Shown here: positions 26,172-36,744 of the stretch, piece by piece
How positions within the stretch are numbered: the first letter of the stretch is position 1
Layout: each line of letters starts with the position of its first letter
NCBI RefSeq assembly: GCF_002742635.1
Contig: NZ_PEGF01000002.1
Coordinates: forward strand, 124,001 to 188,000
DNA length: 64,000 nucleotides
Reading direction: 5' to 3'
Origin: Caulobacter sp. X
Lineage (GTDB): Bacteria > Pseudomonadota > Alphaproteobacteria > Caulobacterales > Caulobacteraceae
The notes under the pieces: model-generated
Databases searched by the model: none
Told to the model about the DNA's origin: nothing
Seen by the model: the letters and a program-made list of their open reading frames with translations, nothing else
Program-made: the position numbers and the translations under genes

Positions 26172-26597
26172 ATGTTCCGTTCGCTGCTTTCAGGGATCCT
26201 CGTGGCCGCGCTCGTCGGCGGCGCCATGGCGCAGGATCGTCCGGCCGACCAGCGTCAGCGCTTGCTGGAGCTGGCCTATGCGCTGGGCGAGAGCCACGCG
26301 CTGCGGCAGGCCTGCGAAGGCGAGGGCGACCAGTACTGGCGGGCGCGGATGATGCGTCTCGTCCAGGTCGAGCGCCCGGGGCCAACCCCGGAGACCCAGC
26401 TGCGCGAGCGCTTCAACGCCGGCTTTGTCGCCAAGCGCGGGCAATATCCCGCCTGCGACGAGGCCAGCCACAATGCCGAAGCGCAAGCCGCCCGGCGCGG
26501 CCAGGCCTTGGCGCTGAAACTCTCGCAATCGACGATCCAGGTTCGACGTGAGCCCCCGGCGCCGGATTCCGTGGCGGAGGGCGAGACGGCGCGCTAA
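26172..26597 (+). CDS. Secreted TIGR02301-family protein
   Basis: 141 residues from ATG 26172. A signal peptide (about 1-20, ending GGAMAQ) precedes an alpha-helical protein with [25 protein letters not shown] near residues 35-60, and two cysteines (in QACEGEG and YPACDEA) spaced for one disulfide. This pattern matches the TIGR02301 family of alphaproteobacterial periplasmic proteins of unknown role. It overlaps the upstream open frame of the paraslipin gene by 50 bases only if that gene began at the GTG at 26548. Confidence 0.8.
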   Translation: MFRSLLSGILVAALVGGAMAQDRPADQRQRLLELAYALGESHALRQACEGEGDQYWRARMMRLVQVERPGPTPETQLRERFNAGFVAKRGQYPACDEASHNAEAQAARRGQALALKLSQSTIQVRREPPAPDSVAEGETAR

Positions 26598-26628
26598 CCT
26601 CAACCGCAAGGTTGTGGAGGAGGGCGTC

Positions 26629-27615
26629 TTGGGCGTCTCTATAGTTGTTCTGATCCTGCTGGTCCTGGCCTTCGTCCTGGTCGCCAGCGTCATCAAGATC
26701 GTGCCCCAGGGGCGCGAATTCACCGTGGAGCGGTTCGGCCGCTACACCCGGACCCTGAAGCCTGGCATCAGCATCCTGACCCCGTTCGTCGAGACGATCG
26801 GGCGCAAGGTCAACATGATGGAACAGGTGCTGGACGTCCCGCAGCAGGAGGTCATCACCAAGGACAACGTGTCGGTGAAGGTCGACGCGATCGTCTTCAT
26901 CCAGGTCATGGACGCGGCCGCGGCCGCCTATCGCGTCGACAACCTGATCTACGCGATCACCCAGCTGGCCCAGACCAACCTGCGCACGGTGGTCGGCTCG
27001 ATGGAGCTGGACGAGGTCCTCAGCCAGCGCGACGCGATCAACACCCGCCTGCTCTCGACCATCGACCACGCCACCGGCCCTTGGGGCGTCAAGGTCGCGC
27101 GGATCGAGATCAAGGACCTGACTCCGCCGCCGGACATCACCAACGCCATGGCCCGCCAGATGAAGGCCGAGCGCGAGAAGCGCGCGGTGATCACCGAGGC
27201 GGAAGGCGAGAAGCAGTCCCAGATCGCCCGCGCCGAGGGCCAGAAGCAGTCGGCCATCCTGCAGGCCGAGGGCCGCCGCGAGGCCGCCTTCCGCGACGCC
27301 GAGGCGCGCGAACGTGAAGCCGAGGCCGAGGCCAAGGCGACGGCCTTCGTGTCGGAGGCGATCTCGAAGGGCGACGTCAACGCGATCAACTACTTCATCG
27401 CCCAGAAGTACGTCGAAGCCTTCGGCGAGCTGGCGCGCAGCCCGCAGCAGAAGACCGTGATCGTGCCGGCCGACTTCGCGGGCCTGACCGGGACCGTCGC
27501 GGGCGTCGGCGAGCTGATCAAGAGCCTGGGCGCCGATGCGCCGCGTCCGACCGCGACGCCGCGCTCGACCTCGACGACCACCAGCACGCCGACCGGCGGC
27601 AAGCGCGGAGCCTAG
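26629..27615 (+). CDS. SPFH/band 7 protein (paraslipin)
   Basis: 328 residues from TTG 26629, chosen because GGAGGAGGG lies 5 bases upstream (26616-26623); a GTG at 26548 is also in frame and would overlap the previous gene. One N-terminal membrane helix (about 2-22), then a band 7 domain with [41 protein letters not shown], and a long [25 protein letters not shown] coiled-coil helix. Oligomeric membrane scaffolds; partners with NfeD, which follows 4 bp after the stop. Together they form the stomatin operon partner pair. Confidence 0.92.
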   Translation: MGVSIVVLILLVLAFVLVASVIKIVPQGREFTVERFGRYTRTLKPGISILTPFVETIGRKVNMMEQVLDVPQQEVITKDNVSVKVDAIVFIQVMDAAAAAYRVDNLIYAITQLAQTNLRTVVGSMELDEVLSQRDAINTRLLSTIDHATGPWGVKVARIEIKDLTPPPDITNAMARQMKAEREKRAVITEAEGEKQSQIARAEGQKQSAILQAEGRREAAFRDAEAREREAEAEAKATAFVSEAISKGDVNAINYFIAQKYVEAFGELARSPQQKTVIVPADFAGLTGTVAGVGELIKSLGADAPRPTATPRSTSTTTSTPTGGKRGA

Positions 27616-27619
27616 GATC

Positions 27620-28081
27620 ATGGGCGCTGTCGAAAGCCTCTATGCGTCGCATCCGTTCTGGCCCTGGCTGGCCCTGGCGGCGCTGTTCCTGGCGATCGAG
27701 GTGGCGACGGGCACCGGCTGGCTGCTGTGGCCGGCCGCCAGCGCCTTCGTCGTCGGCCTGCTGGCCGAGGCGCTGCGCCCCGGTCTGGTGATCGAAGCCG
27801 GCATCTTCGCCGTGCTGACCATCGCCTCGACCTATCTCGCCAGGCGTTTCCTGCGTCCGGTGTTGGAGCCCACCAGTCCCGACCTCAATGATCCGTTGCA
27901 ACGCCTCGTCGGCCAGCATGGCCAGGCGATGGCGACGTTCGATCAGGGGCGTGGCCGGGTGTTCGTCGACGGCAAGGACTGGGCCGCCGAATCCGACGAG
28001 CCGGCGCCCCAGCTCGACCAGACGGTGGTGGTCACCGGCGTCGATGGCGCCGTGCTGAAGGTCCGTCCCGTCATTCACTGA
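27620..28081 (+). CDS. NfeD family membrane protein
   Basis: 153 residues. Three to four transmembrane helices (about 15-80: WPWLALAALFLAIEVATG, WLLWPAASAFVVGLLAEAL, IEAGIFAVLTIASTYLA) followed by a soluble OB-like domain with GRGRVFVDGKDWAAESDE and VVVTGVDGAVLKVRPV. This is the short NfeD form without the N-terminal ClpP-like domain. It follows the paraslipin gene by 4 bp, the conserved stomatin operon arrangement. Confidence 0.93.
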   Translation: MGAVESLYASHPFWPWLALAALFLAIEVATGTGWLLWPAASAFVVGLLAEALRPGLVIEAGIFAVLTIASTYLARRFLRPVLEPTSPDLNDPLQRLVGQHGQAMATFDQGRGRVFVDGKDWAAESDEPAPQLDQTVVVTGVDGAVLKVRPVIH

Positions 28082-28193
28082 GCGCATTGCTGACAAAAGG
28101 CGGCGCTCCCCCCTGTTATCGGCGCGTCGCCGCACCATTTGTGCCGCGAGCGACCGTTCAGTCGCATCCGCTTCACGCTCATAGGGAGACGGC

Positions 28194-29116
<923 letters not shown>

Positions 29117-29120
<4 letters not shown>

Positions 29121-29878
29121 ACCTGTTCGCGATCAAGGCCATCTACAAGTTCGAGATGGCGCGGTGGTTCCGCACCCTGGCCCAGAGCGTCATCTCGCCG
29201 GTGCTGTCGACCAGTCTCTATTTCGTGGTGTTCGGCTCGGCGATCGGCTCGCGCATGCAGGCCATCGACGGCGTCAGCTACGGCGCCTTCATCGTCCCGG
29301 GCCTGATCATGCTGTCGCTGCTCAGCGAGAGCATCTCCAACGCCTCGTTCGGCATCTACATGCCCAAGTGGGCCGGCACGATCTACGAGCTGCTGTCGGC
29401 GCCGGTCGCCTGGTTCGAGGCGGTGGCGGGCTATGTCGGGGCGGCGGCGACCAAGTCGATCTGCCTGGGCCTGCTGATCCTGGCCACGGCGCGGATCTTC
29501 GTGCCGTTCGAGATCGCCCACCCGTTCGTGATGCTGCTGTTCCTGGTCCTGACCTCGATGACCTTCAGCCTGTTCGGCTTCATCATCGGGGTCTGGGCCG
29601 ACGATTTCCAGAAGCTGCAGATCGTGCCGCTTTTGATCGTCACGCCCCTGACCTTCCTGGGCGGCAGTTTCTACTCGATCAAGATGCTGCCGCCGATCTG
29701 GCAGAAGATCACCCTGTTCAACCCGGTGGTCTATCTGATCAGCGGCTTCCGCTGGGCCTTCTACGGCCAGTCGGATGTCGGCGTCGGGATCAGCCTGGGC
29801 ATGACGGCGGTGTTCCTCGCCGTCTGCCTGACGGCGGTGTGGTGGATCTTCCGCACCGGCTATCGCCTGAAGGTCTAG
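29117..29878 (+). CDS. ABC-2 type transporter permease
   Basis: 253 residues, six membrane helices, starts in the stop of the ATPase gene. The YadH/NodJ-family region is visible in [36 protein letters not shown] and [34 protein letters not shown]. Forms an exporter with the preceding ATPase. The end overlaps the convergent gene by 4 bp. Confidence 0.92.
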
Positions 29879-30348
29879 TCGTCGTCTTCGGCGTCCTCGG
29901 CCTCGACCGGGGGCGCCGCCTTCAGCCCCTTCAGGCCGCCCGCCTTGGCGCCCTTGGCGACCAGGGCGGTTTCGGCCCGGCGGATCATGGCGCGCTCACC
30001 GTTGAAGGCGGTCAGCGCCTGGCAGGCGTCGAAAAAGCCGGAATCCGCGCGGGTGTCGATCTCGGGCTGCTGGACGACCAGGTGCAGGTCGCGGGCGCGC
30101 AGCTTCAGCACCGCGTCCATCACCGCCACCAGGTCGCCGCCCAGGGCGTGAAGGCTGGGGGCGGCCAGGACGCCGCCGGGCTCCAGCGCCGCCATGGCCC
30201 GCTCCAGCCCCGGCCGCACCACGCCCGAGGCCAGGCAGCGATCGCTGAACACCTGCTCGCAGCCCAGCAGCAGCAAACGCTCTTCCTGAGCGGGACTGAA
30301 GAACACCCCCGGCGCGGGCGGCACGCGGTAGTAGCCGACGAATTTCAT
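29875..30348 (-). CDS. Degenerate serine-recombinase (resolvase) N-domain protein
   Basis: 157 residues from ATG at 30348. Residues 1-130 align with the resolvase catalytic domain: [17 protein letters not shown] then [46 protein letters not shown] and [21 protein letters not shown]. The catalytic serine (in the usual ARVS motif) reads YRVP, and the LDRLGRS arginines are LHALGG, so it should not recombine DNA. There is no DNA-binding domain; the C-terminal tail is acidic (EAEDAEDDD). The likely fate is repurposing, e.g. a regulatory or dimerisation role, which is inference. It overlaps the ABC permease stop. Confidence 0.65.
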   Translation of the reverse strand: MKFVGYYRVPPAPGVFFSPAQEERLLLLGCEQVFSDRCLASGVVRPGLERAMAALEPGGVLAAPSLHALGGDLVAVMDAVLKLRARDLHLVVQQPEIDTRADSGFFDACQALTAFNGERAMIRRAETALVAKGAKAGGLKGLKAAPPVEAEDAEDDD

Positions 30349-30436
30349 CGTCAGCCCATCGCAAACCGGCCGCGCCCTGGCGAGCGGAAAACCACGACCG
30401 CCCACAGACTTCGTCGGCGGTCGCGTGGGTTCGCGT

Positions 30437-31294
30437 CTAGTGAGGCCTCACGACGCCGGCGACGAAGGCCGACAGCGGCGTGGTCGGATGGCCGATCAGG
30501 GCCGACAGCTGGCGGCTGTCGTCGAACAGCCCGCCGCGCGCGGCGCCGGCGTCCGCCTGGGCGATGATGGCCGCGACCGGGGCGGGCAGACCCAGGCCTT
30601 CCAGGATCTTGGCGTAGTCGCCTTCGGGCAGGTCGTTGTAGGGCAGGGGCCGGCCGGTCTGGCGCGAGACCTCGGCGGCCAGCTCGGCGAGGCTGAAGCT
30701 GTCGTCGCCGGCCAGCTCGTAAACCTTCCCCGCGTGAGCGTCGTCGGTCAGGGCGATGGCGGCCGCCTCGGCGTAGTCGGCGCGCGCGGCGGCCGAGATG
30801 CGGCCATCGCCCGCCGCGCCGACGAAGGCGCCCGTGTGCAGCGCCCCGCCGATCGCGCCGGCGTAGTTCTCAAGATACCAGCCATTGCGCAGCAGGGTGT
30901 GCGACAGGCCCGATTCCTCGAGCATGATCTCGGTGGCCAGGTGGTCCTGGCTCAGCGCCAGCGGCGAGGAGTCCGCGCGCAGCACGCTGGTGTAGACGAT
31001 CCGCTCGACCCCCGCGGCCTTGGCGGCCTCGATCACTTTGCGATGCTGCGGGACGCGCTGGCCGACCTCGCTGCTGGAGATCAGCAGCAGGACATCGACG
31101 CCCTTCAGCGCCTCGGCCAGGGTCGCGGGCTGGTCGTAGTCGGCCGTGCGGACCTCCACGCCCAGATCGACCGCCTTCGCCGGATCCCGGACCAGGGCCA
31201 CGACGGCCTGGCTGGCCGTCACGCGGGCCTTCAACTGCTCGATGACCAGACGGCCCAGTTGGCCGGTGGCTCCAGTGACGGCGATGATCGTCAT
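30437..31294 (-). CDS. NmrA-type SDR, NAD(P)H:quinone oxidoreductase-like (QorB-like)
   Basis: 285 residues. N-terminal TGATGQLGRLVIEQL (GxxGxxG), ISSSEVGQRVPQHRKVIEAAKAAGVERIVYTSVL, and YNDLPEGDYAKILEGLGLP are characteristic of the E. coli YtfG/QorB family. NAD(P)H-dependent quinone reduction inferred from that family. The divergent HxlR gene 66-78 bp away is the same arrangement seen for ytfG/ytfH, so it is likely to be regulated by it. Confidence 0.9.
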   Translation of the reverse strand: MTIIAVTGATGQLGRLVIEQLKARVTASQAVVALVRDPAKAVDLGVEVRTADYDQPATLAEALKGVDVLLLISSSEVGQRVPQHRKVIEAAKAAGVERIVYTSVLRADSSPLALSQDHLATEIMLEESGLSHTLLRNGWYLENYAGAIGGALHTGAFVGAAGDGRISAAARADYAEAAAIALTDDAHAGKVYELAGDDSFSLAELAAEVSRQTGRPLPYNDLPEGDYAKILEGLGLPAPVAAIIAQADAGAARGGLFDDSRQLSALIGHPTTPLSAFVAGVVRPH

Positions 31295-31338
31295 GTTCCT
31301 GCTCCTTTTCAGCGGACCCGCGTCATCTAGGGCTCTTG

Positions 31339-31373
31339 CTTACTTTTCGTAAGTACGTACATGAAGGTAAGTA
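31339..31373. promoter_or_regulatory. Operator-like repeats between the quinone reductase and HxlR genes
   Basis: CTTAC (31339-31343) and GTAAG (31349-31353) form an inverted pair, followed by the palindrome GTACGTAC (31353-31360) and a second GTAAGTA at 31367-31373, 18 bp from the first. The repeats lie between the divergent starts, where an HxlR-type regulator would be expected to bind. Confidence 0.5.
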
Positions 31374-31819
31374 TGGAACAGGATGATCGCTCCAAGGCCG
31401 GGCCGCGCCGGCCGCTCTCCGAAATGGTCACGGACGGTGCCTTGCGCGCGGACGTGATGGCCGCCGCTTGCCCGTCGCGCGAGGTGCTCAACCACGTCAC
31501 CAGCCGCTGGGGCGTCCTGGTGTTGATGGCGCTGGAGACCCGCACCCTGCGCTTCAGCCAGCTCAAGCGGCAGATCGGCGGGGTCAGCGAGCGCATGCTG
31601 GCCCAGACGCTGAAGCTGCTCGAGGGCGACGGCTTCGTGCGCCGACAGGCCTTCGAGGTCGTGCCGCCGCATGTCGAGTACAGCCTGACGCCCCTGGGCC
31701 TGGAGGTCGCCGAACGCGTGCGGGGCCTAGCCGACTGGATCCAGGTCAATCTGGGGCGGATCCTGGAACATTGGGACCCCGAGAACCTCGCCGCCTACGC
31801 GCCGGAGACCATGGCCTAG
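31373..31819 (+). CDS. HxlR family winged-helix regulator
   Basis: 148 residues from ATG 31373, preferred over ATG 31361 because AAGG lies 6 bases upstream. HxlR signatures are SRWGVLVLMALETRTLRFSQLKRQIGGVSERMLAQTLKLLEGDGFVRRQAF and VEYSLTPLGLEV, giving a compact winged helix. A conserved Cys near residue 30 (MAAACPSREV) is in the position of the redox-sensing cysteine of QorR/YodB-type members. Probably represses the divergent quinone reductase under normal conditions; redox control is inferred. Confidence 0.9.
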   Translation: MEQDDRSKAGPRRPLSEMVTDGALRADVMAAACPSREVLNHVTSRWGVLVLMALETRTLRFSQLKRQIGGVSERMLAQTLKLLEGDGFVRRQAFEVVPPHVEYSLTPLGLEVAERVRGLADWIQVNLGRILEHWDPENLAAYAPETMA

Positions 31820-32919
31820 TCGGCTTGGCGATGGGCGCGGCTGACCGGCAAGCGCGCGTAGATCTCCGTCCCGGCGCGGGCGAAGGCGTCGGCGCCGAAG
31901 CGCTGCAGCACCCGCGCTCGGGACGCCTGGCCCAGGCGCGCGAGTTCTTCCGGGGCGGCCAGCAGCGCGCGCAGAGCGCCCGCCAGGGCTTCGGCGTCGT
32001 TGGGCGCGACCACGTAGCCCGTGCGCCGGTCCAGCACCGTGAACGGCATTTCCCCCACCGCCGAGACGACGACCGGCAGGCCAGCCTCCATGGCCTCGTG
32101 GGCGGCGATGCACAGGCCTTCCGAGCGGGAGGGCTGCGCATAGGCGTGCAGATCGGCCAGGAACGCCCGCGGCCGCGCCTGAAAGCCAATCAGTTCGACA
32201 GTGTCCAGCCCGGCCGATGCGATCTGGGCCAGCAGCGCCTCGCGCTGGGCGCCGTCGCCGGCGATCCGCACGCGGAATGGCGCCGGCGGGACGAAGCCGG
32301 ACGCCTTCAGTCGCGCCAGGGCCTCGATCAGGACATCGTAGCCCTTCACCGGATGCAGCCGGCCCAGCGAGCCTAGCTCGACGGTCTGGCCCGGCGTCCA
32401 GGGTTTGGCGACCGGCGCCTCGCCCCCGGCGGCGAACAGAGGCCAGGTCGTCAACCGCTCGGGCGGAACCCCCAGGCGCTCGGCGGTCAGGCGGGTGACA
32501 TTGTCGGAGTCGCCGATCCACAGCTGGCTGAGACCCTGGGTGGCGCGCAGCAGGACCTTGTTGGCGGGCTTCAGGAAGGCGGCGTGCTGCCAGCTGACCA
32601 CCGGCAGCCGCCGACGCAGGCCGACCAGCTGTCCGAGAAGCGTCGCCCGGGTCAGCGAGGTCCAGATCAGATCCGGCTTGAACATCGCGAGGCTGCGGTC
32701 CAGCCAGGCGAAGGCGGCGAGGTGATCCTTCTCCGCGCCCTCGCGGATATGAACCGTCAGGCCGTCGGCCTCCATCGCCGCCAGGGCCCTTCCGTCGCGC
32801 CGGAGCAGGGCGAAGACCTCGACCTCGGCGCCCTGGTCGCGCAGCACGCGGGTGACGGCCGGGACGGGCGCGGCCGCGCCGCCGCCCTCTAGCGAATTGA
32901 TCACATAGGCGATCCGCAT
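31816..32919 (-). CDS. Glycosyltransferase family 4 protein
   Basis: 367 residues, GT-B fold. N-terminal MRIAYVINSLEGGGAAAPVPAV acceptor domain; the nucleotide-sugar domain has LGRLHPVKGYDVLIEALARL, RIAGDGAQREAL and EAMEAGLPVVVSAVGEMP, the usual GT4 EX7E region at about 290-300. Acceptor and donor are unknown. It follows the next gene (a glycerophosphotransferase-like protein) by 4 bp on the minus strand, so the two probably act together on one surface glycan. Confidence 0.92.
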   Translation of the reverse strand: MRIAYVINSLEGGGAAAPVPAVTRVLRDQGAEVEVFALLRRDGRALAAMEADGLTVHIREGAEKDHLAAFAWLDRSLAMFKPDLIWTSLTRATLLGQLVGLRRRLPVVSWQHAAFLKPANKVLLRATQGLSQLWIGDSDNVTRLTAERLGVPPERLTTWPLFAAGGEAPVAKPWTPGQTVELGSLGRLHPVKGYDVLIEALARLKASGFVPPAPFRVRIAGDGAQREALLAQIASAGLDTVELIGFQARPRAFLADLHAYAQPSRSEGLCIAAHEAMEAGLPVVVSAVGEMPFTVLDRRTGYVVAPNDAEALAGALRALLAAPEELARLGQASRARVLQRFGADAFARAGTEIYARLPVSRAHRQAD

Positions 32920-32923
32920 GCCG

Positions 32924-34126
32924 TTAGCCGACGGCGGCGATCGCGGGCTGGGCGGGGGCTTCGGTCCAGTCGAGCCCCGCGAACAGGGCCAGGGCGCGGG
33001 CCGCTCGCAAGGAGGACGGCTCGTCGGTCAGGTCGAAGCTGCGGTCGAACAGCGCTTGCTGCACGGGACGCCAGATGGCGGCGTGGTCCGCCTGGGCGGC
33101 GGCCAGGGCCGGGCCCAGCTCGGCGGCGCGGGTGATGACGGGGCCGGCGCGCCAGTGCTCGAAATTGGCGTCGCCGCGCCAGTCGAATCCGTGGTTGTTC
33201 AGGAACACGCAGGGGCGGGGATGCAGCAGGAACTCGTAGATCTGGCTGCTGACGTCGCCCAGGTAGATATCCGCTCGCTGGGTGTAGGTCATGGTCGTCG
33301 AGGCTCGGCTGCCCAGGTCGATGTGGATATTGGCGGCCCGCAGGTATTTTTCGTCGATATGGCCGGCGCGGTCGACGCGCAGCTTGTCGATCGTGACCAC
33401 GAAGGGGCGTTCGAACAGCATCACGTGCGGCGCGAAGATCAGCTGATATTCGTCATGCTCGACGAACCAGTCCAGCACCGCGCGGCCCTCATCGTACCAG
33501 GACGACAGGTGCGGCGAGACATGGGGATTGTACAGCACCACCGGACGCTGATCGTCGACGAACGGCAGGTTCGGGCGCGGCGGGGCCAGGTCGAACTTGG
33601 GGTAGCCGACGACCGAGATCGTCTCGGGCTTCACGCCCGCCTCGCTGATCAGGCGCTCGCGGATCTTGGGGCCCGAGACCAGCACGTGGTCGAAACCCGC
33701 GCTGGCCTTGTCGAACCCGATCGCGCGATCGCCGGCGCCATGGCGGGTGTGGACGATCTTCAGGTCGGTCAAGCCGTAGCGGGTCTTGAGGATCAACGAG
33801 GTCTTCTCGGCGACCACGAGGATGTCGAGCGATCGGAAGAAGTCGAGGTTATCGCGATAGATCAGCAGCTTGGTGGCGGGGATCAGCGCTTCCAGAACAC
33901 CCGCCAGGCTCTTCGAGGCGCCCGGCTTCAGGCCAAGCTGGACCAGGGACAGGCCCTTGCCAATCATGCCTTCGGAGAGCCGTATCACCTCGGCGCTCAG
34001 GCGCGGATTGGTGGTGGCCACCACGATGTCCAGATCCGGCCGGCCGCGCGCCAGGGCCACGGCGATCGGCAGGCTGTGCGCCACCTGGTGGACCTGGTCG
34101 TGATTGAAGAGGAAGCCGATCCGCAT
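32924..34126 (-). CDS. CDP-glycerol glycerophosphotransferase-like / GT-B protein
   Basis: 400 residues from ATG at 34126 (MRIGFLFNHDQ), chosen because the upstream frame does not look like protein; the RBS is poor. The TagF-like segment KIVHTRHGAGDRA in the middle, SVVGYPKFDLA, and QRADIYLGDVSSQIYEFLLHPRPCVFLNN near residue 315 are typical of the CDP-glycerol:poly(glycerophosphate) transferase superfamily. Acceptor and product are unknown. Paired with a GT4 gene and not linked here to other polysaccharide genes. Confidence 0.8.
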   Translation of the reverse strand: MRIGFLFNHDQVHQVAHSLPIAVALARGRPDLDIVVATTNPRLSAEVIRLSEGMIGKGLSLVQLGLKPGASKSLAGVLEALIPATKLLIYRDNLDFFRSLDILVVAEKTSLILKTRYGLTDLKIVHTRHGAGDRAIGFDKASAGFDHVLVSGPKIRERLISEAGVKPETISVVGYPKFDLAPPRPNLPFVDDQRPVVLYNPHVSPHLSSWYDEGRAVLDWFVEHDEYQLIFAPHVMLFERPFVVTIDKLRVDRAGHIDEKYLRAANIHIDLGSRASTTMTYTQRADIYLGDVSSQIYEFLLHPRPCVFLNNHGFDWRGDANFEHWRAGPVITRAAELGPALAAAQADHAAIWRPVQQALFDRSFDLTDEPSSLRAARALALFAGLDWTEAPAQPAIAAVG

Positions 34127-34203
34127 AACCTTAAGACGACGCCGGCTGGCGCCCACCTCAAGCTAAGCTTCGCAATCACCGCGTGCGGCGATCGACCTTG
34201 CCG

Positions 34204-34650
34204 TCAGAAGCGCGGATTGGCCTGTCGGAGACCTTCATTGGCCAGGGCGTCCGCGCGTTCGTTCAGCGGATGGCCGGCGTGGCCCTTGACCCAGCGCCAG
34301 TCGACATCGTGGCGCGAGCGAGCGGCGTCGAGCCGCTTCCACAGGTCGTCGTTCTTGACCGGGCTCTTGTCGGCCGTCTTCCAGCCGCGCGCCTTCCAGC
34401 CCCGGATCCACTCCTGGATGCCCTTCATCACATACTGGCTGTCGGTGTGCAGCTCGACGGTGCAGGGACGGTTCAGCAGCTCCAGCGCCTGGATGGCGGC
34501 CATCAGCTCCATGCGGTTGTTGGTCGTCCCCGGCTCGCCGCCGCAGATCTCTTTTTTCTTGTCGCCATAGAACAGGATGGCGCCCCAGCCGCCGGGGCCG
34601 GGATTCCCCTTGCAGGCCCCGTCGGTATAGATCGTGACCTTCGGCGTCAT
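34204..34650 (-). CDS. rnhA: Ribonuclease HI
   Basis: 148 residues. Catalytic carboxylates in [17 protein letters not shown] (D10), MELMAAI (E48) and [12 protein letters not shown] (D70); the [14 protein letters not shown] region supplies D134. Removes RNA from RNA-DNA hybrids. Overlaps thrB by 4 bp; the rnhA-thrB-ispH order is conserved in alphaproteobacteria. Confidence 0.96.
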   Translation of the reverse strand: MTPKVTIYTDGACKGNPGPGGWGAILFYGDKKKEICGGEPGTTNNRMELMAAIQALELLNRPCTVELHTDSQYVMKGIQEWIRGWKARGWKTADKSPVKNDDLWKRLDAARSRHDVDWRWVKGHAGHPLNERADALANEGLRQANPRF

Positions 34651-35600
34651 GCGAACAGCACGAGGCCCTCGCGGTGGACGGCCAGCTTGCGCTCGTACTC
34701 CAGCGGGTCCTTGGGCCGCACCAGCGCGCCGGCGGGCGTCGCGCCCCAGTCGGCCAGGCGCGTCAGGAAGAAGCGCATCGCCGCGCCGCGCGCCAGGATC
34801 GGCAGGGCTTCCTTCTCGGCGGGGCTCAGCGGCCGACGGCGCTCATAGCCGTTCAGCAGCGCCTTGGCGGCGGTGACGTTGAAGCTGCCGTCGGCTTCGA
34901 AGCACCAGGCGTTCAGCGTCACGGCCAGGTCGTAGGCGTAGGCGTCGTCGCAGGCGAAGTAGAAGTCGATCGTCGCGGCGAACTTGCCGTCCGCGTGGAA
35001 GAAGACGTTGTCCGGGAAATAGTCGGCATGGACCGTGCCCGTCGGCAGGTTGCGCGGCCACATCAGGGCCAGTTGCGCCAGGTCCTGGTCGATGGTGGCC
35101 GCCAGGCCGGGCTTCAGCGCCTCGGCGGCCTTGCGGTGCTTGGAGAACAGCGGCGCCCAGGCGGCCTGGCCCAGGTCGTTGGCGCGGCGGGCGGGATAGC
35201 CCTCGCCGGCCAGGTGCAGCCAGGCCAAACCCTCGCCGGCCTCGCGGCAGTGGGCGACGGTCGGCTTGCGCGCCGACAGGCCCGGCATGAACTCGACGAT
35301 GGCGGCGGGCTTGCCGCGCAGGGTCGCCAGGGTCGCGCCCCTTCGCGTGGGGATCGGGCGCGCACTGGGATAGCCCTTGTCGGCCAGCCAGGTCAGCAGA
35401 TTCAGAAAATAGGGCAGGTCCTCGGCCTTCACCCGACGCTCATAGACGGTCAGGATGTAGCGACCCTTCTCCGTCTCCAGCAGGAAGTTGGAGTTCTCCA
35501 CGCCCTCGGCGATGCCCTTGAACGCCAGAGGCGCGCCCAGGTCGTAGCCCTCCAGGAAGGCGGCGAGTTCGTCGTCGGTGATGTCGGTATAGACGGCCAT
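34647..35600 (-). CDS. thrB: Homoserine kinase (ThrB, APH-type)
   Basis: 317 residues. Alphaproteobacterial homoserine kinases use the aminoglycoside-phosphotransferase fold: [21 protein letters not shown] at the N-terminus, [11 protein letters not shown], the catalytic loop [13 protein letters not shown] (about 195) and [16 protein letters not shown]. Gives O-phosphohomoserine, the substrate of thrC elsewhere in the window. It is 41 bp downstream of ispH on the minus strand. Confidence 0.95.
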   Translation of the reverse strand: MAVYTDITDDELAAFLEGYDLGAPLAFKGIAEGVENSNFLLETEKGRYILTVYERRVKAEDLPYFLNLLTWLADKGYPSARPIPTRRGATLATLRGKPAAIVEFMPGLSARKPTVAHCREAGEGLAWLHLAGEGYPARRANDLGQAAWAPLFSKHRKAAEALKPGLAATIDQDLAQLALMWPRNLPTGTVHADYFPDNVFFHADGKFAATIDFYFACDDAYAYDLAVTLNAWCFEADGSFNVTAAKALLNGYERRRPLSPAEKEALPILARGAAMRFFLTRLADWGATPAGALVRPKDPLEYERKLAVHREGLVLFA

Positions 35601-35641
35601 GACGCGGGGATGCGCGACGCAGGCCGTCCGGTCAAGCGCGG

Positions 35642-36601
35642 TTAGGCCGTCAGCAGCCGCGGCAGCTTAAAGGTGATCGTCTCGCGCGCCTCGACCAGTT
35701 CCTCGACGGTGGTATCGAACCGCGCCGCGATGGCGTCGATGACGCCTTGCACCAGGTCCTCGGGGGCCGAGGCGCCGGCGGTCAGGCCGACGCGCGAGAC
35801 GCCCTCGAACCAGGTCCAGTCGATGCCCGAGGCGTCGTCGATCAGGTGGGCCTCGCGGGCCCCGGCCTTCAGGCCGACCTCCTTCAGGCGCACCGAGTTC
35901 GACGAGTTCTTCGAGCCCACGACCAGCACGAGCTCGGCCTGTTCGGCCAGGCGTCGGACCGCGTCCTGGCGGTTGGTCGTGGCGTAGCAGATGTCTTCCT
36001 TGTGCGGCGCGGCGATGCCCGGGAAGCGCTCGCGCAGCAAAGCGACCATCTCGGCGGTGTCGTCGACCGACAGGGTGGTCTGGGTCAGGAAGGCGACGTT
36101 GCTGGCGTCCTTGGGCGTCCAGGCGGCGGCGTCGTCGATATCCTCGATCAAGGTCACCGCGCCGTCGGGCAGCTGGCCCATGGTGCCGATCACCTCCGGA
36201 TGCCCGGCATGGCCGATCAGCACGATCTCACGACCGGCGTCGTAGTGCTTCTGGGCCTCGACATGGACCTTGGAGACCAGCGGGCAGGTGGCGTCGAGAT
36301 AGATCATCTCGCGCGACTTGGCCTCGGCCGGCACGGACTTGGGCACGCCGTGGGCCGAGAACACGACCGGGCGATCGTCGGGCGCCTCGGAGAGCTCCTC
36401 GATGAACACCGCGCCCAAGGCCTTCAGGCGGTCGACGACGTGGCGGTTGTGGACGATCTCGTGGCGGACATAGACCGGGGCGCCGAACTTCTCGACGGCG
36501 CGCTCGACGATCTGGATGGCGCGATCGACGCCGGCGCAGAAGCCGCGCGGGCTGGCCAGCAGCAGCGAGATCGGGCGGCGGATCGGGGTCTCGGCGTTCA
36601 T
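35642..36601 (-). CDS. ispH: 4-hydroxy-3-methylbut-2-enyl diphosphate reductase
   Basis: Last enzyme of the MEP isoprenoid pathway, forming IPP and DMAPP. 319 residues. [4Fe-4S] cysteines are in [23 protein letters not shown] and [11 protein letters not shown]; substrate histidines are in HEIVHN and IGHAGHPE; the SxN loop is [10 protein letters not shown]. First gene of the ispH-thrB-rnhA cluster, divergent from the secreted unknown at 36745. Confidence 0.97.
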   Translation of the reverse strand: MNAETPIRRPISLLLASPRGFCAGVDRAIQIVERAVEKFGAPVYVRHEIVHNRHVVDRLKALGAVFIEELSEAPDDRPVVFSAHGVPKSVPAEAKSREMIYLDATCPLVSKVHVEAQKHYDAGREIVLIGHAGHPEVIGTMGQLPDGAVTLIEDIDDAAAWTPKDASNVAFLTQTTLSVDDTAEMVALLRERFPGIAAPHKEDICYATTNRQDAVRRLAEQAELVLVVGSKNSSNSVRLKEVGLKAGAREAHLIDDASGIDWTWFEGVSRVGLTAGASAPEDLVQGVIDAIAARFDTTVEELVEARETITFKLPRLLTA

Positions 36602-36744
36602 GGCGCGGAAACTAGTGGTTCCGGCCGCCGGGCGCCAGGAGTCTGCGTCGTTGCGACGTCACGCATATGCCTTTATCAGGCTGCATGACGCCGAAGGGGC
36701 CGCGTGGCTCCGCTTGGCTCTGTCTTCTTTGCACCGGACGTTTC

